Shown: positions 1 through 6,790 of the stretch, piece by piece
Layout of the letters: the number at the start of each line of letters is the position of its first letter
How positions within the stretch are numbered: position 1 is the stretch's first letter
Origin: Planctomycetota bacterium
Lineage (GTDB): Bacteria; Planctomycetota; UBA11346
Assembly: GCA_947470885.1 (NCBI GenBank)
Contig: CANIXE010000040.1
Span: 1 to 11,408 of the forward strand
Direction of reading: 5' to 3'
Length of the DNA: 11,408 bases
Translations under genes and position numbers: made by a program
Notes under the pieces: generated by a model
Seen by the model: the letters and a program-made list of their open reading frames with translations, nothing else
Database searches by the model: none
Told to the model about the DNA's origin: nothing

Positions 1-1380
1 GCCGGAGGTTTTATCCGCCTCGCCGGCGCCGGTCTGGAACAGCCCCAGGCGGCGGGCGGCGGCGCTGGGATTCAGGCGCAGGGGGGCGCCGGCATAGCCC
101 CGGGCCAACGACGGCGGATCCGCCAGCTCGCTGGGGAGCAGTTCGCCCAGGCGGGTGCCGGCGAAGCCCGCGGTGGCGCCGGTTTCCCCGGGAATCACCA
201 CCAGGCCCAGACCGCCCCGGCGCACTGCCCCGTCGATGGCCGCCAGGTCGCTGTCCTTCAGGGCGTCCGGGCCCAGGTCGCCGAGGATCAGGGCGTCGTA
301 GCCCTGGAGTTCCGCCGGGGTCAGGGGCAGGCGGTCGGGGCCATCGCCCCAGCGCCGCCAGCGGCCCTCGGCCAAGTAACTGTGGAGGGTCACCGTGCGA
401 TCCCGGCGGAAGGCCTCCCGCAGGTAGCGGGCCTCGTAGCGGGGGCGGTGTTCCAGGTACAGCACGGTGAGCTTACGTTCCCGCACCAGCACCGTCTGGC
501 TGTCCTGGGCGGTTAGCTGTCCGCTGGGGCCGGGGGCGGTGGCGGTCACTGTGACCACCGCCCGGCCGGCGGTGCGGAAGGTCAGCTCGGCGGCGGCTTG
601 GTCCCCGTCCACCACGGCGGTCACCGGCGGTTCGTCACCGATCTTGAGTTTCACCTGGATTGGCCCGGTGAGGCCCCGGCCGGCGAGGCGGACCACCACC
701 GGTTCCCGTTCCCCCAGGGCGACTTCATGGTTCAGACGCAGTTCGTCGATCCGTAGGTCCGGGGGCGCGGTGTCGCTGCCCACCACCAGGACATCCACCG
801 GCAGGTCCCGGCCCCGCCAGGTGGTGCCCAGGGCGGCCAGGGTGCCGCCGCCGGTGACCCGGCCGTCGGTGACCACGATCAATCGGTCGGGCCGGTGGTT
901 GGCGGCCAGCCGGGCCAGGTCATCCGCCAGGGGGCTTTCGCCGCCGTTGGCGTCGCTGACCGGAGCAGCCCCGAGGTGCAGCGGATCGCGGATGGCCTCG
1001 GGGCCGGCGATGCCCCGCCAGTCCAGGTCGGCTTCGCCGGGGTGCAGGCGCTTGCCCAAGGCTTCGGCCAGGGCGCCGGCACTGGCGATCCGGGGTTTGC
1101 CCTGGTCCACCAGGGCCATGGAGGCGGAGCGGTCGACGGCGACGGTGACCTGGGCCGGAGTGGTATTGACGCTGGCGGTGCGCCAGGTGGGGCCGGCACA
1201 GGCGAGGACGAGGAGGGCCAGGGCAGCGCACCGCCCCAGGCGGGCGCAGGTGCCGGCGAACCCCGGTGGCCGGGGCCCGTAATTGCGCCAGCCCCACCAC
1301 GCCGCCAAGCCAGCCAGAGCCAGGACCACCGGCACCAGCCAGGGATAGGGCAGGTGGGTGAAGATCAGGTCGCCACCCAA
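1..1380 (-). CDS. Membrane-anchored VWA protein with glutamine-amidotransferase-like domain (C-terminus beyond window)
   Basis: Open on the minus strand to the left edge, at least 460 residues. From a TTG at 1380 the protein begins with two hydrophobic segments (about 10-28 and 52-63), then a VWA domain whose metal site reads D83-R-S85-A-S87, a complete DxSxS MIDAS motif, and later VVTDGRVTGGG. Further on comes LYLEHRPRYEARYLREA, a sequence typical of the linker in these proteins, and then a class I amidotransferase-like fold (YDALILGDLGPDAL, VRRGGLGLVVIPGE). The catalytic state of that domain cannot be judged. It probably sits in the cytoplasmic membrane with its VWA domain outside. It follows the BatA-like gene on the same strand, and such pairs are common in planctomycete and verrucomicrobial genomes. 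An in-frame ATG at 1512 overlaps the upstream stop codon and would add 44 residues encoded by the octamer repeat. I prefer TTG because the expected membrane segment starts right after it, but neither start has a clear Shine-Dalgarno sequence. Confidence 0.8.
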   Translation of the reverse strand, partial: MGGDLIFTHLPYPWLVPVVLALAGLAAWWGWRNYGPRPPGFAGTCARLGRCAALALLVLACAGPTWRTASVNTTPAQVTVAVDRSASMALVDQGKPRIASAGALAEALGKRLHPGEADLDWRGIAGPEAIRDPLHLGAAPVSDANGGESPLADDLARLAANHRPDRLIVVTDGRVTGGGTLAALGTTWRGRDLPVDVLVVGSDTAPPDLRIDELRLNHEVALGEREPVVVRLAGRGLTGPIQVKLKIGDEPPVTAVVDGDQAAAELTFRTAGRAVVTVTATAPGPSGQLTAQDSQTVLVRERKLTVLYLEHRPRYEARYLREAFRRDRTVTLHSYLAEGRWRRWGDGPDRLPLTPAELQGYDALILGDLGPDALKDSDLAAIDGAVRRGGLGLVVIPGETGATAGFAGTRLGELLPSELADPPSLARGYAGAPLRLNPSAAARRLGLFQTGAGEADKTSG

Positions 1381-1390
1381 GAGAAATGAT

Positions 1391-1497
1391 GAATGCTCGA
1401 ATGCTCGAATGCTCGAATGATTGAGCCGCGGGTCCGGGTTTTGGGCCTGTTCACTGGGTCCATGTCCAAAGCTCCGACCCGCGGCATTCGAGCATTC
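1391..1497. repeat. Octamer tandem repeat forming a long imperfect inverted repeat
   Basis: GAATGCTC occurs three times in tandem at 1391-1398, 1399-1406 and 1407-1414, then the variant GAATGATT at 1415-1422. On the other side, CATTCGAGCATTC at 1485-1497 is the reverse complement of 1407-1419. Inside these, CCGCGGGTC (1426-1434) pairs with GACCCGCGG (1476-1484). The two arms therefore form a 22-bp stem with one 6-nt bulge (1420-1425) around a 41-nt loop. The tract fills almost the whole spacer between the two minus-strand VWA genes. There is no T-run, so it is not a classical terminator. Confidence 0.85.
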
Positions 1498-1501
1498 ACG
1501 T

Positions 1502-3310
1502 TTATCCGCCATAACGCCTCCCGGCCCACGCCGCCACGGCGCCTTCGATCAGGAGGACGACGAGGGCGGCCAGCATTAACACCAGGCCCAGGTCGCGACC
1601 GCTGCGCTCGGGGAGGGCGTTGGCCAGGTCGCTGGTCACGCCCGGGGGGCTGGGCCGGTCCAGGCGGCTTTCAGCGGGATCGGCCAGGACTACGACGGGC
1701 CCGGAAGTCCGTTGCCATAAACCCGGTCCGGCGAGGAGGGGCTGGCCGGATCTGGTGCGCAGGTGTTCTCCGGCCCGGCTCAGCTCGGCGTCCTCGGGGG
1801 CGGGGGCGCCGCCGATCCAGGTGGGCACGGCATGGGCCCAGGCGCTGGCCTGGCGCATCGCCCGGACGGTCCAGGCGGGAGTTGCGCCCCGGGCCTGCCA
1901 GGCGGTATCCGCGGCCAGGGGGCACAATTCCACGACCACGCAGCCCCGTTCCACCGGCAGGGCGGCCACCAGGGGGGCGCCGCCGGCCCGCAGCCAGATC
2001 TGGGCCCGGTCGGGCAGGTTGGCGCCGGGGGTGCGATCCCGGCCGCCCAGGCCCAGGCTGGCGTCAAAATCAGGATCTCCGCTGGCGAAGGCTCCGCCGG
2101 ACACCGGGGGTCGGGCCGTAAGGTCGGCGATGAGTTCCGCCAGGACGGGCTCCTGGCGCAGCAGGGCGGCTTCGCCCCACAAGGCGCCACCATGGCGGAC
2201 CCAGGCGGCCAGTCGGGCGGCATCGGCGGCGCTGGGCAGCGAGCGCAGGGCCACCAAGCCGCCGTCCGGCAGACCTTCCGCGGCAAGGCCCGGGCCGGTC
2301 ACCCGGCGCACCGAGGTGGCGGCGGCATCGGCGCCCAGGGCGGCGGCCAGGTAGTCGGCGCTGGGGGTATTCTCCACCAGCAGGGCGGCCACCGGTCCGC
2401 GGACGGTGAGGGGCCATTCCAGGGTGTCGTCCCACAACAGTCCGCCCTCGCTGATCCGCACCGTGGCCCGGTGGTTGCCGGCGGGCAGGGCGGGCAGCGG
2501 GGCGATGATCCGGTCCGCGGCCGGTTTCGGGGTCGTCAGCAGGGGACCGTCGTCCACCGCCACCTGGGCGCCGGCGATTCGGCCGATCACCGGCACCGCC
2601 AGGACTCCGCCCTGGTCGTTGAGCAGGTCGACGGATCTGGGGGCGCCGGCGATGGTGGGATTGGCCTGGGGCTGGGCGATGGACCAGCGGGTGACCGATC
2701 GGACCTTGGGCCCCAGGGCTGCCGCCAGGGCAGTGCCGTCATCCTGCTGGAAATCAGAGACCAGCAGGACTTCAGGGCCATCCCCCAGGACCGCGAGCAG
2801 ACGTTCCAGGGCCGGACCCCGGGTGGCTTGGGACAGGCCTCCGGGGCGCACGCTTGCCGACAGGCGTTCCAGGGCGGTGCGGGCGGTGGCGGGGGTGCCA
2901 TCCGCCAGAACCTCGCTATCCAGATCCACCGCCACCACCGCCACCGAGGCCCAGCCCTCAAGTCGACCAGATAAGGCCCCCAGGGCGGCGGGCAGGGGGC
3001 CGGGGCCATCGTGGCGGGTGCCCAGACCGGCGCTGCGGTCCACTACCAGGACCAGCCGGCCACCACCGAGCAGGCCCAGGGCCGGGCGGGCCACGGCCAG
3101 GGCGATCAGGGCTAAGACCAGGCAACGCAGTAACAGCAGGAGCAGGTTGGTCAGCTTCCACTGCCGGCTGGCGGCGGTCTTGGCCGCCAGCAACCAGCGC
3201 ATCGCCGCCCAGGGCCGGGGCCGGGGCCGTTGGCGCAGGAGCAAATGGATCGCCACCGGGACCGCCACGGCGGCCAGGCTCCAAAGCAGTAGAGGGTGAA
3301 GCAGGAGCAT
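1502..3310 (-). CDS. BatA-like N-terminal domain protein with degenerate VWA domain
   Basis: A 602-residue protein. The start at 3310 gives MLLLHPLLLWSLAAVAVPVA, the expected first membrane helix of the BatA/aerotolerance N-terminal double-helix domain, followed by a basic stretch (RQRPRPRPW) and a second long hydrophobic segment at about 53-74 ending ARPAL. The frame stays open a further 67 codons upstream, but that part looks unlike protein and would bury the helix. A VWA-like segment follows, but its metal motif is D91-R-S93-A-G95, lacking the second serine of DxSxS, so metal binding is doubtful. A long extracytoplasmic region ends in a third helix (about 571-595) and a basic tail RRYGG. 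In related genomes such proteins sit beside MoxR ATPases and DUF58 proteins and are thought to work with them at the envelope; those genes are not seen here. The exact substrate is unknown. It is probably cotranscribed with the VWA gene downstream (to its left). Confidence 0.83.
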   Translation of the reverse strand: MLLLHPLLLWSLAAVAVPVAIHLLLRQRPRPRPWAAMRWLLAAKTAASRQWKLTNLLLLLLRCLVLALIALAVARPALGLLGGGRLVLVVDRSAGLGTRHDGPGPLPAALGALSGRLEGWASVAVVAVDLDSEVLADGTPATARTALERLSASVRPGGLSQATRGPALERLLAVLGDGPEVLLVSDFQQDDGTALAAALGPKVRSVTRWSIAQPQANPTIAGAPRSVDLLNDQGGVLAVPVIGRIAGAQVAVDDGPLLTTPKPAADRIIAPLPALPAGNHRATVRISEGGLLWDDTLEWPLTVRGPVAALLVENTPSADYLAAALGADAAATSVRRVTGPGLAAEGLPDGGLVALRSLPSAADAARLAAWVRHGGALWGEAALLRQEPVLAELIADLTARPPVSGGAFASGDPDFDASLGLGGRDRTPGANLPDRAQIWLRAGGAPLVAALPVERGCVVVELCPLAADTAWQARGATPAWTVRAMRQASAWAHAVPTWIGGAPAPEDAELSRAGEHLRTRSGQPLLAGPGLWQRTSGPVVVLADPAESRLDRPSPPGVTSDLANALPERSGRDLGLVLMLAALVVLLIEGAVAAWAGRRYGG

Positions 3311-3612
3311 CGGGTGGGGGGCGACCGGAGGGGTCGGTATCCTGGGGCCGGATGTGGCAACGCCAACGCCCCCGCGGGCCCGCCAGAAAGCCTGTCCGGC
3401 GGACTCCGGCGGGGCTGTTTTGGGCTCAATATGACTCTGGGATCTTGGAATTGTGGGGGAACATTCTGGAATACCGGCAGCGCCGAAGGTCGATAGGTTG
3501 GGCAATTGCAAGCGAATTTTGCTGATTTTTGCCGTAACATGGCTAAACTAAGGGCCGACACTGGCATCTCGATCCCCATTTCTAGACTTCCGCGCTCCTG
3601 AGGTTACCCCCC
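3311..3612. promoter_or_regulatory. Divergent intergenic region between BatA-like gene and pyk
   Basis: This 302-bp gap must hold the promoters of both divergent genes. An AT-richer tract lies at about 3502-3550. The best sigma-70-like candidate for pyk is TTGCTG (3519-3524), a 19-nt spacer and TAAACT (3544-3549), which is weak because the spacer is long. I see no convincing promoter for the minus-strand gene, no riboswitch and no additional coding region. The minus-strand frame of the BatA-like gene stays open as far as 3511, but I regard that as chance in GC-rich DNA. Confidence 0.3.
3600..3603 (+). promoter_or_regulatory. Ribosome binding site of pyk
   Basis: GAGG lies nine nucleotides before the ATG at 3613. 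It supports that start over the internal ATG at 3721, where the conserved pyruvate kinase core begins, and so supports the N-terminal extension being real. Confidence 0.6.
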
Positions 3613-5124
3613 ATGCCCGAATCCGCCACGAGCCGCTTCCTGAATCCCACCCTGATCCCCGGCCAGACCGCCGTCGCCGCCGCGCCCGACAAGGGCACCC
3701 GGACGAAGCGGGCCCGGAAGATGACCAAGGTCGTCGCCACCATGGGCCCGGCCACGGAAAGCGAGGACGTCCTCCGGGACATGTTCCACGCTGGGATGAA
3801 CGTCGCCCGCCTGAACATGAGCCACGGCGACCACGCCGACCACCTGCGCCGCCTCCAGACCCTGCGCAAGCTGTCGAAAGAGATGGAGCGCCCCATCGCC
3901 ATCCTCGCCGACCTCCAGGGTCCCAAGATCCGCACCGGCCGCTTGGTCGGCGGCACCCCGGTGGAATGGAAGGTGGGCGCCAAGACGGTGATCACCGTCG
4001 CCGAATGCCCGAATGGCACCGCCGACCGGGTCGGCACCACCTACGACGGTCTGGCCAAGGACGTGATCCCCGGCAACGTGCTGCTGGTGGATGACGGCAA
4101 GATGCGCCTGTTAGTGGAAAGCGTCGATGGCGACGACATCCACTGTAAGGTCATCGTTGGCGGCCTGCTGAAGAACAACAAGGGTATCAACCTGCCCGGC
4201 GTCAAAGTCAGCGCCCCCTCCCTGTCCGACAAGGACAAGGCTGACCTGAACTGGGCCATTGCCAACGAAGTTGACTACATCGCCCTCAGCTTCGTCCGCA
4301 CCGCCCGGGACGTCCGCAACGTCAAGAACCGGATTGCCGAGACCGGCCGCCTGATCCCGGTGATCGCCAAGATCGAGAAGCCGGAAGCCGTCGAGAACAT
4401 CGACGAAATCCTGGCCGAAACCGAAGGCATCATGGTCGCCCGTGGTGACCTGGGCATCGAAATCAGCACCCAGCGCCTGCCGGTTGTGCAGAAGGAACTG
4501 ATCCGCAAGGCCAACCAGGCTGGTCGCCTGGTGATCACCGCCACCCAGATGTTGGAGTCGATGATCGAAGCCCCGATCCCGACCCGCGCGGAAACCAGCG
4601 ACGTCGCCAACGCGATCTTCGACGGCACCGACGCAATCATGCTCTCCGGCGAAACCGCCAGCGGCAAATACCCGGTGGAAGCCGTATCGGAAATGATGCG
4701 GATCGCCATCGAAGCGGAAAAGAGCCCGTACATGCCGGGGGCGGCCCTGTCGGCCAAGTCCGGTCTGTTCGACCCCTACGCCCTGGCCATCTCCGGCGCG
4801 GCGGACCTGCTCTCCCGCCAGCTCATCGCCAGCGGCGTGATGGTGTTCAGCCATAACACGGAAAAGGCCCTCCTGCTGTCGAAGCACCGGGGCAACACCC
4901 CACTGGTCGCCCTGTGCTATGACGAACCCACCTGGCGCCGCCTGAGCCTGTTCTGGGGCATCGTGCCCCTGATGGTCCCGTTCAAGGAAGACGTGAACGA
5001 TCAGCTGGAAGTCGGCATCGAGGAATGCGTGCGTAACGGCATCTTCCACGACGGCGACACCGTGGTGGTGCTCTACGGCGTGTCCAAGTACGGCGCCAAT
5101 ACCCTCAAAGTGCATCAGATTTGA
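3613..5124 (+). CDS. pyk: Pyruvate kinase
   Basis: A 503-residue cytoplasmic enzyme that transfers phosphate from phosphoenolpyruvate to ADP, the last step of glycolysis. Family motifs appear in order: MTKVVATMGPATES (37-50), the substrate-binding NVARLNMSHG (63-72, R66), the B-domain boundary ADLQGPKIRTG (99-109), the active-site signature VIAKIEKPEAV with catalytic K253, the metal-site loop MVARGDLGIE (R277, D279), and TATQMLESM around T311. The C-terminal allosteric-type domain is complete and ends VSKYGANTLKVHQI. The enzyme is full length and intact. Compared with typical bacterial pyruvate kinases it has an extra N-terminal segment of about 35 residues, proline- and alanine-rich then basic (KGTRTKRARK), with no membrane segment. 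Its start is backed by GAGG at 3600-3603. It appears monocistronic, with its own terminator downstream. Confidence 0.97.
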   Translation: MPESATSRFLNPTLIPGQTAVAAAPDKGTRTKRARKMTKVVATMGPATESEDVLRDMFHAGMNVARLNMSHGDHADHLRRLQTLRKLSKEMERPIAILADLQGPKIRTGRLVGGTPVEWKVGAKTVITVAECPNGTADRVGTTYDGLAKDVIPGNVLLVDDGKMRLLVESVDGDDIHCKVIVGGLLKNNKGINLPGVKVSAPSLSDKDKADLNWAIANEVDYIALSFVRTARDVRNVKNRIAETGRLIPVIAKIEKPEAVENIDEILAETEGIMVARGDLGIEISTQRLPVVQKELIRKANQAGRLVITATQMLESMIEAPIPTRAETSDVANAIFDGTDAIMLSGETASGKYPVEAVSEMMRIAIEAEKSPYMPGAALSAKSGLFDPYALAISGAADLLSRQLIASGVMVFSHNTEKALLLSKHRGNTPLVALCYDEPTWRRLSLFWGIVPLMVPFKEDVNDQLEVGIEECVRNGIFHDGDTVVVLYGVSKYGANTLKVHQI

Positions 5125-5130
5125 GCCTGG

Positions 5131-5157
5131 CAGGGCGGGATCGCGGATCCCGCCCTG
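5131..5157 (+). other. Perfect 12-bp stem-loop just after pyk
   Basis: CAGGGCGGGATC (5131-5142) pairs perfectly with GATCCCGCCCTG (5146-5157) around a GCG loop, beginning six bases after the pyk stop codon. No T-run follows, so by itself it is not a typical intrinsic terminator. It may protect the 3' end of the pyk mRNA or assist the terminator eight bases further on. Confidence 0.65.
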
Positions 5158-5164
5158 GAGAAGC

Positions 5165-5200
5165 AAAAACCCCGCCGAGGAATTCCTCGGCGGGGTTTTT
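5165..5200. terminator. Bidirectional intrinsic terminator between pyk and the pseudopilin gene
   Basis: A fully palindromic 36-bp sequence. Five A residues, then CCCCGCCGAGG (5170-5180), central AATT, the complementary arm CCTCGGCGGGG (5185-5195) and five T residues (5196-5200). Each strand therefore reads as a GC-rich hairpin followed by a T-run. It lies between two converging genes and fits rho-independent termination of both. Confidence 0.93.
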
Positions 5201-5229
5201 CGTCAGCGGTTATCCCGATTCGGTCGGCG

Positions 5230-5907
5230 TCAGGGCATGGGGATACTTGGGTTCGCCTGGTGCTCCCAGAACGGGATGCTCCAATAGATGCTGAGATCCC
5301 AGGCCAGATTCAGGACCTTGGGGCTGGCTGCCCGGTGGTCGTCGTCTCCCCAGGTCCGATGCCAGAAACAGCGCACCAGGGGGAAGGCAGAGGCGGGGAA
5401 GGCGGAGGGGGAGGGGCTGTTGCCAAAATTCAGCTGGTACTGCTTGGCCTTGGCCCAGGTGTCACCCTGGGAGCCCCAGGTCGTGCCGTCAGCAAAGGTC
5501 CAGCCTTTTTCCTCGTCCGTCAGTAGGTGGGAACTGGCCTCGAACAGGTAGCTGCACCCCGGAGTGAACAGCTCCGACAGGTCGCCCCAACTAGGAGGGC
5601 GGTTGAAGGACGAGCTCTGGCCCTTTGACTCGTCGTGGGGACAAAGCAACACCGCGTCGGCTCCTTCGCCCAGGACTCCATCGGGCCCTTTGATGTTATT
5701 CAGATTGTAGGGGAAGCCGCCCTCATTGTCTTGCTGGTACACGGCCAGGGCCAGCCCCACTTGATGGAGGTTGCTGTTGCATTTGGTATCTTTGGCCTGG
5801 TGCCGGACCATGGGAATCACCGCCAGGCTGATACCCGCAAGGATGGCGATGATGGCCACCACCACCAGTAGTTCGATGAGGGTGAAGGCGTGGCGGGTCA
5901 GGCGCAT
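5230..5907 (-). CDS. Type II secretion/type IV pilus-type pseudopilin (prepilin-like N-terminus)
   Basis: A 225-residue protein with a class III signal: a short basic leader MRLTRHA, then FTLIELLVVVAIIAILAG. Cleavage by prepilin peptidase would fall after A7, leaving F as residue +1 and the conserved glutamate (E12) at +5. Alanine instead of glycine before the cleavage site is often seen in related phyla. The remainder is a soluble globular domain with VRCFWHRTWGDDDH and KVLNLAWDLSIYWSIPFWEH near the C-terminus, resembling the tail of the large planctomycete/verrucomicrobial pseudopilin families, although the usual aspartate-glycine of the last motif is replaced (WDLSI). It would be an inner-membrane or pseudopilus component. 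The ATG at 5907 is chosen over one 17 codons upstream because the leader then has normal length and GAGG stands eight bases before it. It follows the cytochrome gene by 23 bp, suggesting an operon. Confidence 0.88.
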   Translation of the reverse strand: MRLTRHAFTLIELLVVVAIIAILAGISLAVIPMVRHQAKDTKCNSNLHQVGLALAVYQQDNEGGFPYNLNNIKGPDGVLGEGADAVLLCPHDESKGQSSSFNRPPSWGDLSELFTPGCSYLFEASSHLLTDEEKGWTFADGTTWGSQGDTWAKAKQYQLNFGNSPSPSAFPASAFPLVRCFWHRTWGDDDHRAASPKVLNLAWDLSIYWSIPFWEHQANPSIPMP

Positions 5908-5930
5908 GGGCAACCCCTCGGAAAAAAGGT

Positions 5931-6383
5931 TTACGGACGCAATTCCTTGCCGGTCCACATGGTGGTCCTGGAGGCTTCCGCGGCCCGAATTTTGGCAACG
6001 GCAGCGGCGGTGACCGGTTCCCCGACCTTGCCCCAGGTGGTCTGGACGAAATTCAGGACATCTGCGATTTCGTCATCTTTCAGGCTGGTGGCCATGCCCG
6101 GCATCGCCGTGGTGTAGTTCTGGCCCCGGACAGCGATCGGCCCCTGGAGGCCATGGAGCACGATCTTGATCAGCACTGAGGAATCACGGTTGAGCCATTC
6201 GCTGCCCGCCAGAGGCGGAAACACGCCCTGCAGGCCGGCGCCATTCGCCTGGTGGCAAGTCACACAAGACCCTGGCCGGGCATAGACCAGGGCGCCTTTG
6301 TTGGGGACGACAGGGTCCGCCGCCTGGGCCAGGCCGGTGATCCCAAGCAGTAAAAGGGAGGAACACAAAGATAAGTGGCGCAT
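5931..6383 (-). CDS. Secreted monohaem cytochrome c
   Basis: A 150-residue precursor. The start at 6383 gives a normal Sec signal peptide (MRHLSLCSSLLLLGITGLAQA, likely cleaved before ADP, about residue 22); the frame continues 21 codons upstream but without a sensible signal. One haem-binding CVTCH motif lies at 40-44 (C40, C43, H44), followed by GVFPPLAGSEWL, common in small cytochromes c of the cytochrome oxidase/alcohol dehydrogenase subunit class. M94 in TTAMPGMA is the likely sixth haem ligand, with M97 the alternative. The C-terminal helix is DDEIADVLNFVQTTW. It should be a periplasmic electron carrier; its partners cannot be told from this window. No oxidase genes are adjacent; the pseudopilin gene follows closely downstream. 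Confidence 0.92.
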   Translation of the reverse strand: MRHLSLCSSLLLLGITGLAQAADPVVPNKGALVYARPGSCVTCHQANGAGLQGVFPPLAGSEWLNRDSSVLIKIVLHGLQGPIAVRGQNYTTAMPGMATSLKDDEIADVLNFVQTTWGKVGEPVTAAAVAKIRAAEASRTTMWTGKELRP

Positions 6384-6474
6384 GGCAAGGTCCGGACGGG
6401 AAAGGTGAAGCGAGGAGACCGGAGCATCTGCTGCTTTCCTGACCATCCAAGCCCGGTTCCACCTCCAGCCGCCC

Positions 6475-6549
6475 GGTTATTCAATCATCGAGCCGTCCGA
6501 ATAACCATCCGATCATCCAGTCATTCGAGCATTCGAGCATTCGAGCATT
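6475..6549. repeat. CATTCGAG octamer tandem repeats with degenerate lead-in
   Basis: CATTCGAG is repeated at 6522-6529, 6530-6537 and 6538-6545, ending in a partial CATT. Just before it lie degenerate copies with the same spacing (CATCCGAT, CATCCAGT). GGTTATTC (6475-6482) and GAATAACC (6499-6506) form a small inverted repeat at its left end. The octamer is the reverse complement of the register seen at 1391-1414, so the same repeat family occurs at two loci about 5 kb apart. It lies upstream of the cytochrome c gene and next to the MITE-like element. Confidence 0.8.
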
Positions 6550-6557
6550 TCCCCATT
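6547..6557. repeat. Left copy of putative target-site duplication
   Basis: ATTTCCCCATT here matches GTTTCCCCATT at 6791-6801 in 10 of 11 positions, in direct orientation. The two copies directly abut the two ends of the inverted-repeat-bounded element at 6558-6790, the arrangement expected of a target duplication from transposition. Confidence 0.6.
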
Positions 6558-6790
6558 CTGCGTCTAAAACAGCCCCAGGATTGGGAATCCTAGAGGCTTC
6601 AGCCGACAACGAGTTCCCCGAGAAGGTGGAGAATTGCGAATTGAGGTGCGAAACGCCTTGTTCAAACACCTCCCGAACCACGGTGGACGCCCTGGGAGCG
6701 CCGAGCCGGTGCTCGGCGCTCCCAGGGGGATTATCGCAACTCCAGGCGGGTTTCGATCGGCCTGTCATCCTGGGTCTGCTTTAGACGCAG
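6558..6790. mobile_element. MITE-like non-autonomous element with 24-bp terminal inverted repeats
   Basis: The left end starts CTGCGTCTAAA (6558-6568) and the right end finishes TTTAGACGCAG (6780-6790), its exact reverse complement. The match continues inward to 24 bp (6558-6581 against 6767-6790) with mismatches only at positions 12 and 16, the inner part being CCCAGGAT on both sides. The element is 233 bp long, has no credible coding region, and carries a perfect 17-bp hairpin at 6690-6727. Direct repeats of 11 bp with one mismatch flank it (6547-6557 and 6791-6801). These features fit a small element moved by a transposase encoded elsewhere. A duplication of about 11 bp is within the range known for IS4-type elements, but the family cannot be assigned from this. 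Short open frames inside or across it (for example 6581-6784) look accidental. Confidence 0.65.
6690..6727. repeat. Perfect 17-bp palindrome with 4-nt loop, inside the MITE-like element
   Basis: CCCTGGGAGCGCCGAGC (6690-6706) and GCTCGGCGCTCCCAGGG (6711-6727) are exact reverse complements around the loop CGGT. No T-run follows on either strand (GGATTAT on the right), so it is not a standard terminator, though the strong stem could pause polymerase or protect RNA ends downstream of ribB. Its GC-rich, exactly matched arms resemble dispersed REP-type palindromes. Confidence 0.8.

Noticed and set aside
467..1282. Long plus-strand open frame opposite the VWA gene (with others such as 895-1389, 1393-2121 and 1763-2974)
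   Set aside because: Their translations are low-complexity Arg/Ala/Gly/Pro-rich, typical of antisense frames in GC-rich genes; the minus-strand frames carry recognisable domains.
1391..1497. CRISPR array
   Set aside because: The units are 8 bp, directly adjacent, and have no spacers of regular length; no cas genes are seen.
4111..5166. Minus-strand frame of 351 codons opposite pyk
   Set aside because: Pyruvate kinase on the plus strand has every family motif; the antisense frame shows none and is rich in His/Gly/Asp, as expected of a shadow.
6481..6768. Minus-strand frame of 95 codons in the gap before ribB
   Set aside because: It runs across the octamer array and the MITE-like element and is best explained by repeat DNA lacking stops.
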